From CAYSBE01 sp046309355 (GTDB taxonomy: Bacteria > Bacteroidota > Bacteroidia > UKL13-3): DNA of 64,000 nt. The position numbers and the translations under genes were made by a program. The DNA lies in assembly GCA_046309355.1 (NCBI GenBank), contig JBKCPL010000031.1:62001-126000 (forward strand), read 5' to 3'. The notes below the pieces were generated by a model. That model was not told where the DNA came from and ran no database searches. It saw only the letters and a list, made by a program, of their open reading frames with translations. The stretch's first letter is position 1; each line of letters begins with the position of its first letter. Shown here one piece after another: positions 1 to 9,244 of this stretch.

Positions 1-107
1 AATTACTTGAAGTAAGTATAGGGCATGCACTTATTTGTGATGCTATCTATCTGGGACTCGAAAACACCATACAACTGTACAAACGAAAGCTAGTCTATCA
101 TGCATGA
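1..107 (+). CDS. pdxJ: Pyridoxine 5'-phosphate synthase PdxJ, C-terminal fragment
   Basis: The window opens inside a coding sequence read from base 3. The last 34 residues include [18 protein letters not shown], which matches the C-terminal end of PdxJ, where a (N/S)IGHA segment belongs to the phosphate-binding part of the TIM barrel. PdxJ condenses 1-deoxyxylulose 5-phosphate with 3-amino-2-oxopropyl phosphate in de novo vitamin B6 synthesis. The TGA stop at 105-107 overlaps the start of the Crp/Fnr gene by 8 bases, so the two are probably translationally coupled. Only the tail is visible; identification rests on this short motif. Confidence 0.8.
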   Translation, partial: LLEVSIGHALICDAIYLGLENTIQLYKRKLVYHA

Positions 108-732
108 AATTAAGCGTTCACTTCAACAGTTTTTCCCTCAGTTTGAAGAACGATTGATAAACGAACTGTGTGAATACGGCAAGTTTAAACAATTTAAAGG
201 GGGTGAATCTGCCATTCGTACAGGCGAGCTGATGCAATATACCATGTTGGTAACACGAGGCCGCTTGAAGCTTTACACTGAAGGCGAAAATGGCGAAGAG
301 TTTTTCATGTACTATCTCGAACCCGGACAGGCGTGTGCACTTAGTTTTGTTTGCGCAGCACGTAATAGGAAAAGTGATGTAGAAGCCTTTGCCGTGGAGG
401 ATAGTGAGGTGGTGTTAATACCTATAGCCAGGATGGATAGTTTGATGGTGAATTACAATAGCTGGTATTACTTTGTTATTGAAACCTATCGTTCACGCTA
501 CGAAGAATTGCTGGATGTTATACGCAATGTTGCATTCAACAACATGGATGAAAGACTTTCGTATTATCTGGCTAAGCAAAAAAATGCTTTTGGCAGCAAC
601 ACACTCAATATTACACACGAGCAAATAGCCAACGATTTGAATACTTCACGTGTGGTTATATCCAGACTGCTTAAGCAGATGGAACAGCAAGGGGCATTAA
701 AACTGCACCGCAACTTAATTGAGCTGACATAA
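100..732 (+). CDS. Crp/Fnr family transcriptional regulator
   Basis: A 210-residue protein with an N-terminal cyclic-nucleotide-binding-like beta-roll (about residues 15-120) and a C-terminal winged helix (about 145-205). The helix-turn-helix is visible as [20 protein letters not shown], the typical Crp HTH. There is no N-terminal or central cysteine cluster of the FNR [4Fe-4S] type (only three scattered Cys), so oxygen sensing through a cluster is unlikely. The ligand is unknown. The start overlaps the pdxJ stop. The genes just downstream encode secreted redox-type proteins (a CXXCH protein and a multicopper oxidase), which are possible targets, but this is inference from position only. Confidence 0.9.
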   Translation: MHEIKRSLQQFFPQFEERLINELCEYGKFKQFKGGESAIRTGELMQYTMLVTRGRLKLYTEGENGEEFFMYYLEPGQACALSFVCAARNRKSDVEAFAVEDSEVVLIPIARMDSLMVNYNSWYYFVIETYRSRYEELLDVIRNVAFNNMDERLSYYLAKQKNAFGSNTLNITHEQIANDLNTSRVVISRLLKQMEQQGALKLHRNLIELT

Positions 733-812
733 ACGGATATTCAGTAGAACAAAAAATTCTTTCTGTATTGAATTGTCTTATATTTGATCGTAGTAAAAAG
801 AAAGAACGTGGC

Positions 813-1646
813 ATGAAAAGAATTATTTACGCACTACTAATTGCCCTGAGCAGCTCTGTACTGCTTCAGTCGTTTGATACAGAAAAAACGGCTCAACGCG
901 AGGGAACAGAACCCGGTCACACCGGTTCACCTGGCGATTCGCTAAAAACATGTACAGTATGCCATGGAGGTACCAACACGTTCGAGGCCGGATGGATTAC
1001 ATCCAATATCCCCGCTTCGGGCTACATTCCTGGTCAGGTATACAGCATACGTGCCGTTAACCGCTCTTTCGGCTTCGATCGTTTCGGATTTCAGATTTCT
1101 CCGCAGGATCCATTCGGAAATTTACTCGGAACGCTTGTCGTAACCGATTCCATAAAAACAAAACTTGTAGGCGAAAATAAGTATATGACTTACCGCAGCG
1201 GTGGAGTACTAAGTCAGGATTCGATGGTTTGGACATTCAACTGGGTGGCACCAGCTGACTCAGTAAATGTAGTAGTTTTTTACGGTGCATTTAACTCCAA
1301 TCATGGCGGACACAAATTTAGCGACAATACTACGCTCTCTACACTCAGGGTGTACAAAACAGGCGTTACAGGTTTATCCTCCGCATTTAGAAACAATGTA
1401 CAAAAAGTATTTCCCAATCCGGCACATGACCATGTATCCCTGCAGTTTGCTATACCCTTGAGCAACGCAGCAACCATGCATATACGTAGCATGGATGGCA
1501 AACTAAATATGGCCACAGAATTTATCTGCAGCGACAGCAATTCCCACATGTATGAAATTAGAACAGCTTCATTAAGCCCTGGTATTTACTTTATCCATGT
1601 GCAAGATGGCAAAATGAGTATAGTGACTAAATTCATCAAACAGTAA
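813..1646 (+). CDS. Secreted CXXCH protein (choice-of-anchor V type) with T9SS sorting domain
   Basis: 277 residues from the ATG at 813; an upstream TTG at 768 would add 15 charged residues before the signal peptide and is rejected. Residues 1-20 are a signal peptide. The mature N-terminus carries EPGHTGSPGDSLKTCTVCHGG, with a c-type haem motif C47-x-x-C50-H51, followed by a beta-rich domain resembling the choice-of-anchor V / Reeler-like family. The C-terminus (about 205-277) is a type A T9SS sorting domain beginning FPNPAHDHVSLQF and ending in a GIYFIHV strand plus KFIKQ. It is probably exported across the outer membrane and may carry one haem. Function beyond that is unknown. Confidence 0.75.
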   Translation: MKRIIYALLIALSSSVLLQSFDTEKTAQREGTEPGHTGSPGDSLKTCTVCHGGTNTFEAGWITSNIPASGYIPGQVYSIRAVNRSFGFDRFGFQISPQDPFGNLLGTLVVTDSIKTKLVGENKYMTYRSGGVLSQDSMVWTFNWVAPADSVNVVVFYGAFNSNHGGHKFSDNTTLSTLRVYKTGVTGLSSAFRNNVQKVFPNPAHDHVSLQFAIPLSNAATMHIRSMDGKLNMATEFICSDSNSHMYEIRTASLSPGIYFIHVQDGKMSIVTKFIKQ

Positions 1647-1656
1647 CACTGTTACT

Positions 1657-1719
1657 TACCACCTTTACAAGCTTAGCCGGTGGTATTGCCGACAATGTTG
1701 CCGTATAAATAAATACGGC
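1657..1719. other. Two short inverted repeats between the CXXCH protein and the multicopper oxidase
   Basis: TACCACC at 1657-1663 pairs with GGTGGTA at 1679-1685 (loop 15), and GCCGTAT at 1700-1706 pairs with ATACGGC at 1713-1719 (loop 6). Neither is followed by a clear T-run, so they are not convincing intrinsic terminators. They may be mRNA structures or an operator upstream of the oxidase gene. Confidence 0.35.
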
Positions 1720-1816
1720 CACCTATGAGGATATTTAGTGGCTATGTAACAAATGTTGCATTTCAGATATTTTGTAAGATATACATTGTGATATAATTTT
1801 TAGCACAAGCACATTG

Positions 1817-3808
1817 ATGAAAAAAGGAATACGTCTAATTCTGTGTATGCTCATCACAGCAATTTCAGCGCAGTCGCAAAATCAACTATTCATACCCGAT
1901 ACCCTTTCGGGAACCAGTATAGCATTAACCATTCAAAACGGTAGCAGGCCCTTTTATCCGGGAAACGTTACACAAACGATGGGTATTAATGGAAATATGC
2001 TGGCTCCTACGTTGATTTTACGTAAACATCAGTTTGTATCGTTTAGTGTTGCGAATACCCTTAGTGATACCACAACCATACATTGGCATGGCATGCACGT
2101 AGCTCCTGAAAATGACGGAGGACCACATATTATAATTAAGCCGGGAGCTACCTGGACACCTGCATTCGAAGTACTCGACCCTGCCTCTACGCATTGGTAT
2201 CATCCGCATTTACATCATAAAACGTACGACCATGTTCAAATGGGTATAGCCGGTTTCATTATTGTACGTGACTCCCAGGAGGCTGCACTGAACTTGCCCC
2301 GTACCTATGGTGTTGATGATATCCCGCTGGCAATCCAAACAAAAGGAATTGACGGGAATAATCAAATAGTTACCGCTCACACTGCGCTTGACACGGCTTT
2401 GATGGTAAACGGAACTCTTAGGGCATACTACCAGGTACCATCTCAGGTTATCAGACTTAGGTTGCTGAATGGATCACCTGAACGGGTATACAATGTTGGT
2501 TTCAGCAGCAATCTTACTTTTTATCAGATTGGTGGAGATGGTGGATTATTAACCGCACCTGTAGCACTTACTCGCCTGCTTCTGTCACCCGGTGAGCGTG
2601 CCGAAATACTCATTAACTTATCGGGTTTAAGCGGCCAAACTGTAAACCTTATGAACTATGGTTCCGAAATACCCAGCGGACGCTATGGTGCCGCACAACC
2701 CGGCATGGGCCCAGGCCAAACTATCCCGAATTATACTTCCAATCCTTTAAACGGGACTAACTTTAACATTCTAGCTCTTCAGGTTACGCCTTCAACTTCA
2801 AATCCGGTTACGAGTATACCTACTTCCCTGATTACACATTTTCCGTGGCCTGAGTCTTCGGCTAATGCTACACGTACATTTACTTTCATGTCATCAACTA
2901 TGGGACCAACCGCTATCAACGGGCCATTCATGATTAATAATCAGCATTTCGATATGAATGTAATAAATGAACGCGTTCCGTTTAACAATGTAGAAATTTG
3001 GGAACTGCGAAACCAAACACCTATTGCACATCCATTTCATATACACAATGTGCCGTTTTATATATTGAGTATTAACGGTGCTGCCCCGCCTGAGAATATG
3101 AGAGGTAAAAAAGATGTGGTGCTAGTGCCGGGCGGAAACAGCGTAGTACGATTCATTACCAAATTTGAAACTTTTTACAACGATACTCTTCCTTACATGT
3201 ACCATTGCCATATGCTTACACACGAAGACGATGGTATGATGGGGCAATTTGTAGTGAACTCACCCTGCAACACTACACTAACCCGGCAGCCGGATGATGC
3301 ACTTGTAGGTGTTGGCAATACCGCTACTTTCGGTATAAACATAAGTGACACAAGCGGTGCCACCTATCAGTGGCAATCAAATATTGGTTTTGGCTTTCAA
3401 AATCTTCAAAACATTGGTCAGTACAGTGGCGTGCATACAAACACATTAACAGTTTCAGGAGTAAGCCTCAGCAACAACAATCAACCTTTTAGGTGTATAA
3501 TTAAAAAAGGCGAATGTGAGTTGACCAGCACCACGGCAATGCTTAATGTGATAAATACAGGAACCGATGATCGTAGTATACAACATCGCATGGATGTTTT
3601 CCCGAATCCTGCAATAAACTACCTGTATATTCCCGAAAATCTGATATACGGTACTGTAACTATTGCAGAACTCACAGGCAGAATTATTGAAACCTATAGC
3701 AATATAGAAAACGCGAAGTTGTCAGTTGAGCAACTGGTGCCGGGCATGTATGTTATAACTGCAACAGACAAATCGGGAAAATACGTAGCCAGGTTTATAA
3801 AAAATTGA
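1817..3808 (+). CDS. Secreted multicopper oxidase with Ig-like domain and T9SS sorting domain
   Basis: 663 residues from the ATG at 1817 (the TTG one codon earlier is not needed). After a signal peptide (about 1-20) come cupredoxin domains with all four copper-ligand clusters: HWHGMHV near residue 90, HWYHPHLHH near 127, HPFHIHN in the C-terminal third, and YHCHMLTHEDDGMM, which gives the type 1 copper Cys, two His and an axial Met. This is a complete laccase/CueO-type set. A roughly 100-residue Ig-like module with YQWQS follows, then a T9SS type A domain (VFPNPAINY to RFIKN). The protein should act outside the outer membrane on phenols, Cu(I) or other metals; the substrate cannot be told. 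It converges with the ABC gene with one base between stops. Confidence 0.92.
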   Translation: MKKGIRLILCMLITAISAQSQNQLFIPDTLSGTSIALTIQNGSRPFYPGNVTQTMGINGNMLAPTLILRKHQFVSFSVANTLSDTTTIHWHGMHVAPENDGGPHIIIKPGATWTPAFEVLDPASTHWYHPHLHHKTYDHVQMGIAGFIIVRDSQEAALNLPRTYGVDDIPLAIQTKGIDGNNQIVTAHTALDTALMVNGTLRAYYQVPSQVIRLRLLNGSPERVYNVGFSSNLTFYQIGGDGGLLTAPVALTRLLLSPGERAEILINLSGLSGQTVNLMNYGSEIPSGRYGAAQPGMGPGQTIPNYTSNPLNGTNFNILALQVTPSTSNPVTSIPTSLITHFPWPESSANATRTFTFMSSTMGPTAINGPFMINNQHFDMNVINERVPFNNVEIWELRNQTPIAHPFHIHNVPFYILSINGAAPPENMRGKKDVVLVPGGNSVVRFITKFETFYNDTLPYMYHCHMLTHEDDGMMGQFVVNSPCNTTLTRQPDDALVGVGNTATFGINISDTSGATYQWQSNIGFGFQNLQNIGQYSGVHTNTLTVSGVSLSNNNQPFRCIIKKGECELTSTTAMLNVINTGTDDRSIQHRMDVFPNPAINYLYIPENLIYGTVTIAELTGRIIETYSNIENAKLSVEQLVPGMYVITATDKSGKYVARFIKN

Positions 3809-3809
3809 G

Positions 3810-4484
3810 CTAATTAATTATACGTCCGTCTTCCATTTCGATAATCCGGTGAGTGCTTTGTGCAAATTCCTGATCATGTGTAACAATCAGTAACGTCTGA
3901 TTGTATACTTCGGCCAACTCTTTAAATATGTCGAATACGATTAGGCTGTTCCGTTTATCGAGATTGCCCGTTGGCTCATCTGCCATAATAATTACAGGAT
4001 CATTTATAAGCGAGCGTGCAATGGCTACACGCTGTTTCTGCCCTCCTGAAAGTTGATTTGCCCTCTTCCCTGCTTCCTTTTCTATCCCGAGTATTTTTAA
4101 TTTATCCATAGCACGATCCTTAATTTCGGTAGGCGTGTACCTATTCAATTTAAGTGCCGGTAGCATTACATTTTCAAGCACACTGAATTCGTTGAGCAGG
4201 TAATGAAACTGAAAAATAAAACCAATTTTTTGATTGCGAACATTGGCCAGATGGGCATCTTTTCGGTTGCGCATCAACTCACCGTCTATATACAATTCGC
4301 CTTCGTACTCCGTATCCATGGTTGACAGTATATACAGCAATGTAGATTTACCGCAGCCCGACTTACCAATGACGGATACAAAGTCACCGCGGTTTATAGC
4401 GAACGTTATTTCATCAAGTACTTTAACCGTAACAGGATCATGAAAATATTTTGTAATACGGTATGACTTTAAAACTTCATCCAT
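3810..4484 (-). CDS. ABC transporter ATP-binding protein (LolD/MacB type)
   Basis: 224 residues, the normal length for a stand-alone LolD/MacB-type ATPase. Walker A is GKSGCGKST, the signature is [15 protein letters not shown], Walker B is [13 protein letters not shown], and the switch His is in [10 protein letters not shown]. The TGNLD D-loop is typical of the MacB/LolD/FtsE group, which drives mechanotransmission rather than classical transport. It is the last gene of a three-gene operon (adaptor, permease, ATPase) with 2-4 base junctions, so it very likely powers the permease encoded just upstream. Confidence 0.93.
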   Translation of the reverse strand: MDEVLKSYRITKYFHDPVTVKVLDEITFAINRGDFVSVIGKSGCGKSTLLYILSTMDTEYEGELYIDGELMRNRKDAHLANVRNQKIGFIFQFHYLLNEFSVLENVMLPALKLNRYTPTEIKDRAMDKLKILGIEKEAGKRANQLSGGQKQRVAIARSLINDPVIIMADEPTGNLDKRNSLIVFDIFKELAEVYNQTLLIVTHDQEFAQSTHRIIEMEDGRIIN

Positions 4485-4486
4485 AT

Positions 4487-5749
4487 TTATTTCCCACGTA
4501 TAATTATGACCGGATCAATTCGGCTGGCCTTACGTGCAGGAAAGAAACCAGCCAGATAAGTTGTAACAAACGAAAATAACAGAGCAATTACATAATAGCC
4601 CGGCTTATAACTAACCGGATATGTTTTGATGGTGGGCAATGCTGCCGTCTCGAAAGGAATTTGATCAATCATGGCGGTCATTCCAAAACCAAAAAGTAAA
4701 CCCGCTAAACCACCTGCAATACCAATACTTATTGCAATTAAGAGAAAAATATTCTTCACGTCTGATCCCGAAAAACCCGTAGCTTTCAAAATGGCTATGG
4801 TATCCATCTTTTCATAAATCATCATATTCAGGATATTATAAATACCGAACCCGGCTACAATTAATAAAGTTATACCCACAGCGTAAGAAATAAGTGTACG
4901 AACCTTGGTGCCTGTTTCAAACTGCGCATTGGCTGTTTGTATGTCTTCTGCATCACAACCGAAACGTTTGGCATATTCCTTTGCCAATTGAGGTGCTGTA
5001 TTCATATCCACTAACTTTACCTGAATATCGGTGATGTAACTTACAGGCTTACCCAGCAGCTTTTGAACCGTAGCTACAGATGCATAACTCTGTACCTTAT
5101 CAAAATCGGCCAGACCTGACTGAAAAAAACCCACTACCTTGAGTTGAACAATATCGCCTCTGGCAGTAGTTACCTGCACCACATCTCCAATTTTAGCCAT
5201 AATTTTATCAGCCGCCCCTTTACCCATAATAATGGTATTGGGTAAATGCATCAGGTCTTCATCGTTTCCGGAAGTAACATAATCCGCAAAATGAAACAAC
5301 TGTTTTTCTGCAACTATGTCAATTCCATTAATAACACCGGTTATGTCTACCGAACCGGTATTAAAAAAAACCTGTGCTGTTAGTTTTGGAGAAACCCCGG
5401 AAACACGTTTATCTCTTCTGAGGGCATTAAGTATGGCTGCACTGTTTCGTAATTCGGTTCTTACCGATGAAGGTTTTACGGATTCAATAAACAACGATGC
5501 ATCCCTGAAATCACCGGAAAGTGCTGAAGGCTGGCTGGAATTGGGTTTTATTTCATTGTACAACTTTACATGAGGACTTCGATTTAGAATCAACCCATCG
5601 AGCATATCATTTAGTCCGTTCATAAAGCTAAGCAATGTAACAAACATGGTAATGCCAAACGTAACACCCACGGCAGCAACCAGTGTTTGTTTCCGTCTTG
5701 CCCAAAGCAATGACCTTGCTATACGAATTAATAACGAATAGGATTTCAC
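4487..5749 (-). CDS. ABC transporter permease, MacB/FtsX family
   Basis: 420 residues with the MacB topology: one N-terminal transmembrane helix (about 15-40, TLVAAVGVTFGITMFVTLLS), a large periplasmic MacB_PCD-like domain (about 45-280), and three C-terminal helices of the FtsX domain (about 285-305, 335-360 and 385-410) ending in FFPARKASRIDPVIIIRGK, a common C-terminal signature of this family. It overlaps the adaptor gene by 4 bases. Together with the lipoprotein adaptor this resembles MacAB exporters of peptides, lipopeptides or drugs; no outer-membrane channel gene is adjacent. The substrate is unknown. Confidence 0.9.
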   Translation of the reverse strand: MKSYSLLIRIARSLLWARRKQTLVAAVGVTFGITMFVTLLSFMNGLNDMLDGLILNRSPHVKLYNEIKPNSSQPSALSGDFRDASLFIESVKPSSVRTELRNSAAILNALRRDKRVSGVSPKLTAQVFFNTGSVDITGVINGIDIVAEKQLFHFADYVTSGNDEDLMHLPNTIIMGKGAADKIMAKIGDVVQVTTARGDIVQLKVVGFFQSGLADFDKVQSYASVATVQKLLGKPVSYITDIQVKLVDMNTAPQLAKEYAKRFGCDAEDIQTANAQFETGTKVRTLISYAVGITLLIVAGFGIYNILNMMIYEKMDTIAILKATGFSGSDVKNIFLLIAISIGIAGGLAGLLFGFGMTAMIDQIPFETAALPTIKTYPVSYKPGYYVIALLFSFVTTYLAGFFPARKASRIDPVIIIRGK

Positions 5750-6828
5750 GGCTGAACAATTCGTGTTTGGCTGTCAATACCAGAAATTATTTCTACCTGT
5801 TCGAAATTGCGTAAGCCGGTGGTCACTTTAACCCACTCCCCGTTCTGCAATTTTACGTACTGACTATCGGTGACATAAGATACGGGAACAACAAGAACAT
5901 TCTTTTTCTCTTCCATCAGGATATTGGCCTCAAGTGTTAGATTGGGATACAAAACCAGAGGTGCATGCTCGAATACAGCCTCAATGGTAAAAGACTTGGT
6001 ACGCTCGTTCATCATCGGTATAATTTTGCTGATACGGGCCTTGAATACCTGATTCTTGTAGCTATCCATGTTTATATATACCAGCTGACCAATGCTGATT
6101 TTAGAAATATCAAATTCGTCTACCTGCATCTCAATCATAAAGTTGGAAGCATCACCAATAATAGCTATGGGCGTTTGTGGGGTAACCAACTCACCTTTTC
6201 GTTTCAGGAGTTGATAGATTCTGCCATTTATCTCGCTTCGGATTTCAAAATCTCCGGTTTGTTTTGTCGATATCCGCAAATAATTCTCAGACTGTTGTGC
6301 ACTAAACTTGGTTTGGCGCAGCGCATCTCGGTACCTTAGTTCAGCCGATTGCCATATCGATTTGGAGTTGAGAAACGTTAAGTTTTTTTGATCCAGTTCA
6401 ATTTCCGACCCAATTTGCTGTTCGTTTAATCTTTTTTGCTTTATGTACAGCACTGAATCGAGTCTGTATTTTTCATAGGATGTATTGCTGGCCAATTTTA
6501 ATTCTTCAAGCCTCATCTGATTGCTGCTAATGGTTGAATTATCGTAGGCCAGTTTCGCATTACGCTGATTTAACCTAGCCACTTCATTCGACAACGTTAG
6601 TATAAGATCTCCCGCTTTTATCGTGTCACCTTCGGTAATCGCTATGTGCTGAATAGTACCTGAAACAATAGGATAAACTACATATTGATTTAAACTTTTA
6701 ACTACACCTGAAGCGTAAACGAATGACGCAATATCTTGTCTGATTGGTTGTATAGATACCTGTTTTTTACCACACGAAACAACTAATTCCACACTTAGCA
6801 GAATGAAAAAGGATATAGCTTTATGCAT
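5746..6828 (-). CDS. HlyD/MacA-type periplasmic adaptor lipoprotein
   Basis: 360 residues. The N-terminus MHKAISFFILLSVELVVSC carries a lipobox ending in Cys19, so the protein is probably a lipoprotein. A biotinyl-lipoyl-like segment (SGTIQHIAITEGDTIKAGD, about 54-72) is followed by a coiled-coil hairpin (about 80-180), the second lipoyl half (NGRIYQLLKRKGELVTPQT) and a beta-barrel domain. This is the membrane fusion protein layout of tripartite exporters. It is the first gene of the operon, and a TACCTTTG box ends only four bases before the start codon. Confidence 0.9.
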   Translation of the reverse strand: MHKAISFFILLSVELVVSCGKKQVSIQPIRQDIASFVYASGVVKSLNQYVVYPIVSGTIQHIAITEGDTIKAGDLILTLSNEVARLNQRNAKLAYDNSTISSNQMRLEELKLASNTSYEKYRLDSVLYIKQKRLNEQQIGSEIELDQKNLTFLNSKSIWQSAELRYRDALRQTKFSAQQSENYLRISTKQTGDFEIRSEINGRIYQLLKRKGELVTPQTPIAIIGDASNFMIEMQVDEFDISKISIGQLVYINMDSYKNQVFKARISKIIPMMNERTKSFTIEAVFEHAPLVLYPNLTLEANILMEEKKNVLVVPVSYVTDSQYVKLQNGEWVKVTTGLRNFEQVEIISGIDSQTRIVQP

Positions 6829-6832
6829 GGTA

Positions 6833-6840
6833 CAAAGGTA
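6833..6840 (-). promoter_or_regulatory. Bacteroidota -7 element (TACCTTTG) before the HlyD-ABC operon
   Basis: On the minus strand TACCTTTG is a perfect match to TAnnTTTG. It ends four bases before the ATG at 6828, so a transcript starting at the usual distance would have almost no leader. The -33 position has TTT in place of TTG. Confidence 0.4.
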
Positions 6841-6874
6841 TCTGCATATAGAGGGTAAAAAAAACTGATAATTG

Positions 6875-7321
6875 TCAGTCGGTTTCGGATATCAGCAATC
6901 GACATACATGCTTATCAATGGGGAATGTGAGCATATCCGGATTGAGGTCAGTAAGCATAACCCACTCAAATCGCAAAATTTCGTCTCGGTCACCCGTTTT
7001 TAGGACATGTTCATCTTCTCTAAGCTTATCGGCAAACTCGGCCTGCACGAGATAGTAAACCGAAACAATTTGTTGTTCGGTATGAAATGCGCTCGGCTGA
7101 AAAAAATCGGTAGTATAATAGTGTGTAGCTTCTGTAATTATCAGACCGGTTTCTTCCATCATTTCCCGTTTCAGACAATCGATTGTACCCTCGCCATGCT
7201 GCATACCACCACCCGGAAATTTGGTGAAGGAAAAATCGCCAATTCGTTCGTGAACCAGCAGTACTTTATCCCGGTGTTTAAGCAACGCATATACTCTTAT
7301 CGTAAAAGGACCACTTATCAT
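6875..7321 (-). CDS. NUDIX hydrolase
   Basis: 148 residues. The NUDIX box is complete and matches GX5EX7REUXEEXGU: GGMQHGE, then seven residues, then REMMEETGL (about residues 38-60). Such enzymes hydrolyse nucleoside diphosphates linked to another group, releasing or clearing metabolites. Substrate specificity cannot be inferred from the box. The start overlaps the stop of the upstream beta-barrel gene by 4 bases, which suggests coupling, though a functional link between the two is not obvious. Confidence 0.92.
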   Translation of the reverse strand: MISGPFTIRVYALLKHRDKVLLVHERIGDFSFTKFPGGGMQHGEGTIDCLKREMMEETGLIITEATHYYTTDFFQPSAFHTEQQIVSVYYLVQAEFADKLREDEHVLKTGDRDEILRFEWVMLTDLNPDMLTFPIDKHVCRLLISETD

Positions 7322-8130
7322 TGCTCGCGTTGTAGGAGATAAATAAAACCTGCATTTAACTGAACGTAATAGGGGTATGAACTGATGCGGCTGGTACTAA
7401 CAGATAGGGGTGATATACCAAATACCGGTTGTGCAAAAAACAAAATGCCCTTGCCGTATTTGTATTCCACTTTGGCAGTTACAAGCATACTTAATCCTAC
7501 AGGTGATGGCTCGTAGCCGGTTGAATCGATATTGAAAACACTTTCACCATCTGCAGTAAAGTTGAACAGTTCAGCTTTTATATCATGATTGACCAGTACG
7601 TTAGCAGCCAAACCTGCACCGATATAATAATTAAAAGACAAATCGCGCGAGCGATGCAAATGGTAGTTAATCATAAGCGGTATTTGAAGATACTGATAGC
7701 GGTATTGGTATTCAACCCGCTTTGTTCCCGATCCTTGTGAGTTGTCAGAAACATATCCGGGACCAATACCCGGAAACAATAGGTCGCGAAACTTGATATT
7801 ATCTTGTGTTCTGGTGAAACCTACATCCAGGTATGTTAATCCGGTTTGTAGCTTTATTTTTTTATTCATTTGATATAATAGCCATAGCGAACCGCCTAAC
7901 GTAAGTCGCATAGATTCGTTTCTTTGAACTGAATCGGCATAATTTTTAAAGGTAAGCGGATAGCCCTGCCTAACCAGGTCATTTGATGTGGAGGAGTTAT
8001 TCGCACCACTCATGGTGACATGTGCGCTGAACCCCCACGATAACTTATCTTTTATTCCCTTTTCGGCATCCTGCCCAAATACTCTCAGCGAACTTATCGC
8101 CAGTAAACTATATATAAGCAACTGTTTCAT
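7318..8130 (-). CDS. Outer-membrane beta-barrel protein (PorT-like family)
   Basis: 270 residues with a signal peptide (MKQLLIYSLLAISSLRVFGQ). The mature part is a series of alternating amphipathic strands, for example LTLGGSLWLLYQMN, KLQTGLTYLDVGFTR and YQYLQIPLMINYHL, ending in an aromatic-rich strand near the C-terminus. This is typical of the 8-stranded outer-membrane barrels (OMP_b-brl_2 / PorT-like) abundant in Bacteroidota. It lies in a minus-strand run with a PorV/PorQ-type gene, but I see nothing that assigns it to secretion. Role unknown. Confidence 0.7.
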   Translation of the reverse strand: MKQLLIYSLLAISSLRVFGQDAEKGIKDKLSWGFSAHVTMSGANNSSTSNDLVRQGYPLTFKNYADSVQRNESMRLTLGGSLWLLYQMNKKIKLQTGLTYLDVGFTRTQDNIKFRDLLFPGIGPGYVSDNSQGSGTKRVEYQYRYQYLQIPLMINYHLHRSRDLSFNYYIGAGLAANVLVNHDIKAELFNFTADGESVFNIDSTGYEPSPVGLSMLVTAKVEYKYGKGILFFAQPVFGISPLSVSTSRISSYPYYVQLNAGFIYLLQREQ

Positions 8131-8170
8131 AGCAGTTGCAAGTAATAAAAAAAACTTGAGTATGCTATAC

Positions 8171-9244
8171 TTACTCGCGGGGTCTTATGCCTATACGAAT
8201 GGAAACAACATTTGAAAACGGCAGAATAGAGGATGCTGCATTGGCCAGTGCATAATCGATTTGAAGCCTGTCGATGCGCAGACCGGCACCTATCGAAGGC
8301 ATAAAGGTCAGATTTCGGCTGCCGTCAATATCTGTTACCCGTTGAAAATTGGTTACTCCGCCCCGTAAAAAAACCTTGTCTTTGTAGCCAAGTTCCAATC
8401 CCATACGCGGGTCAGCATTAAAATATGAACTCGATATCCATACGTTGCGTTTACCGTCAAATGTAAGATCAACATTTATCTCGGGCAGAACAGAGAAACG
8501 CTCATTGAATAAGTTCCACTTTCGGGCCACACCCACCTGCAATAAGGGTGCTGTAAGTTCGAGTGAATTTTGCGGGAGCTTATTATTGGTTTGCAGCAAT
8601 ACCTGTTTTTCGGATTCCGAAAATGAGAAATTCCATACATTAAAAGTTGTAGTGGCATCACGCAGCATAGCTCCAAATCGGTATTGTTTTAGTTGGTACT
8701 GCGCGCCTATATCAAAACCAAAGCCCCACGCTCCGGCAAATTCACCTACTACTCTGCGTATGATTTTGGTATTAACCCCCACCGTCAAATTTTCAATCAT
8801 GGTTTGACGGGCATAGGAAGCCAGAAAAGCGTAATCGATAGCTGAAAAATTCTGAACACGACTAAGATCTAGCTGCCCGTTATTAAATAAATTAAGTGTA
8901 TTCGGAATGTCATCTACACCAACACGTATAAACGAAAATGCCAGAGCCGATTTATTGGCCGAATTTAACCGGAAGGCAACTGTACCGTAATCATGTTTTA
9001 CGATGCCTGCGAATTGCTCGTTATGCATAAGGGCAAATTCCAGGTTGTGGGAAATTTGAGTTAACCCAGCCGGATTCCAGTAAGCAGCCGTAGCATCACT
9101 GACTGAAGCCAGACTGGCATTACCCATGCCTGCAGCACGCGCACCTACACCCAACATCAAAAACTGATTGCTGTATTTTAGTACCTGCGCCTGAACTGCA
9201 AATGAGGTACAAACTGCTGCAATGGTGATTAACTTACGGTTCAT
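8171..9244 (-). CDS. PorV/PorQ family outer-membrane protein
   Basis: 357 residues with a signal peptide (about 1-19). The N-terminal mature segment contains LGVGARAAGMGNASLA followed by SDATAAYWNPAGLTQI, the hallmark of the PorV/PorQ family, which folds as a FadL-like 14-strand barrel. PorV is the T9SS shuttle that delivers cargo to the attachment complex, and PorQ is a relative. The presence of four T9SS cargo genes in this window fits, but PorV paralogues are common and this copy may be another member. Its start overlaps the upstream AcpH-like gene by 4 bases. Confidence 0.85.
   Translation of the reverse strand: MNRKLITIAAVCTSFAVQAQVLKYSNQFLMLGVGARAAGMGNASLASVSDATAAYWNPAGLTQISHNLEFALMHNEQFAGIVKHDYGTVAFRLNSANKSALAFSFIRVGVDDIPNTLNLFNNGQLDLSRVQNFSAIDYAFLASYARQTMIENLTVGVNTKIIRRVVGEFAGAWGFGFDIGAQYQLKQYRFGAMLRDATTTFNVWNFSFSESEKQVLLQTNNKLPQNSLELTAPLLQVGVARKWNLFNERFSVLPEINVDLTFDGKRNVWISSSYFNADPRMGLELGYKDKVFLRGGVTNFQRVTDIDGSRNLTFMPSIGAGLRIDRLQIDYALANAASSILPFSNVVSIRIGIRPRE

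Noticed and set aside
768..812. TTG start giving 15 extra residues on the CXXCH protein
   Set aside because: The added residues are charged and precede a clear signal peptide starting at ATG 813.
8445..8807. 120-codon plus-strand frame inside the PorV/PorQ gene
   Set aside because: It is an antisense shadow of a well supported family member.
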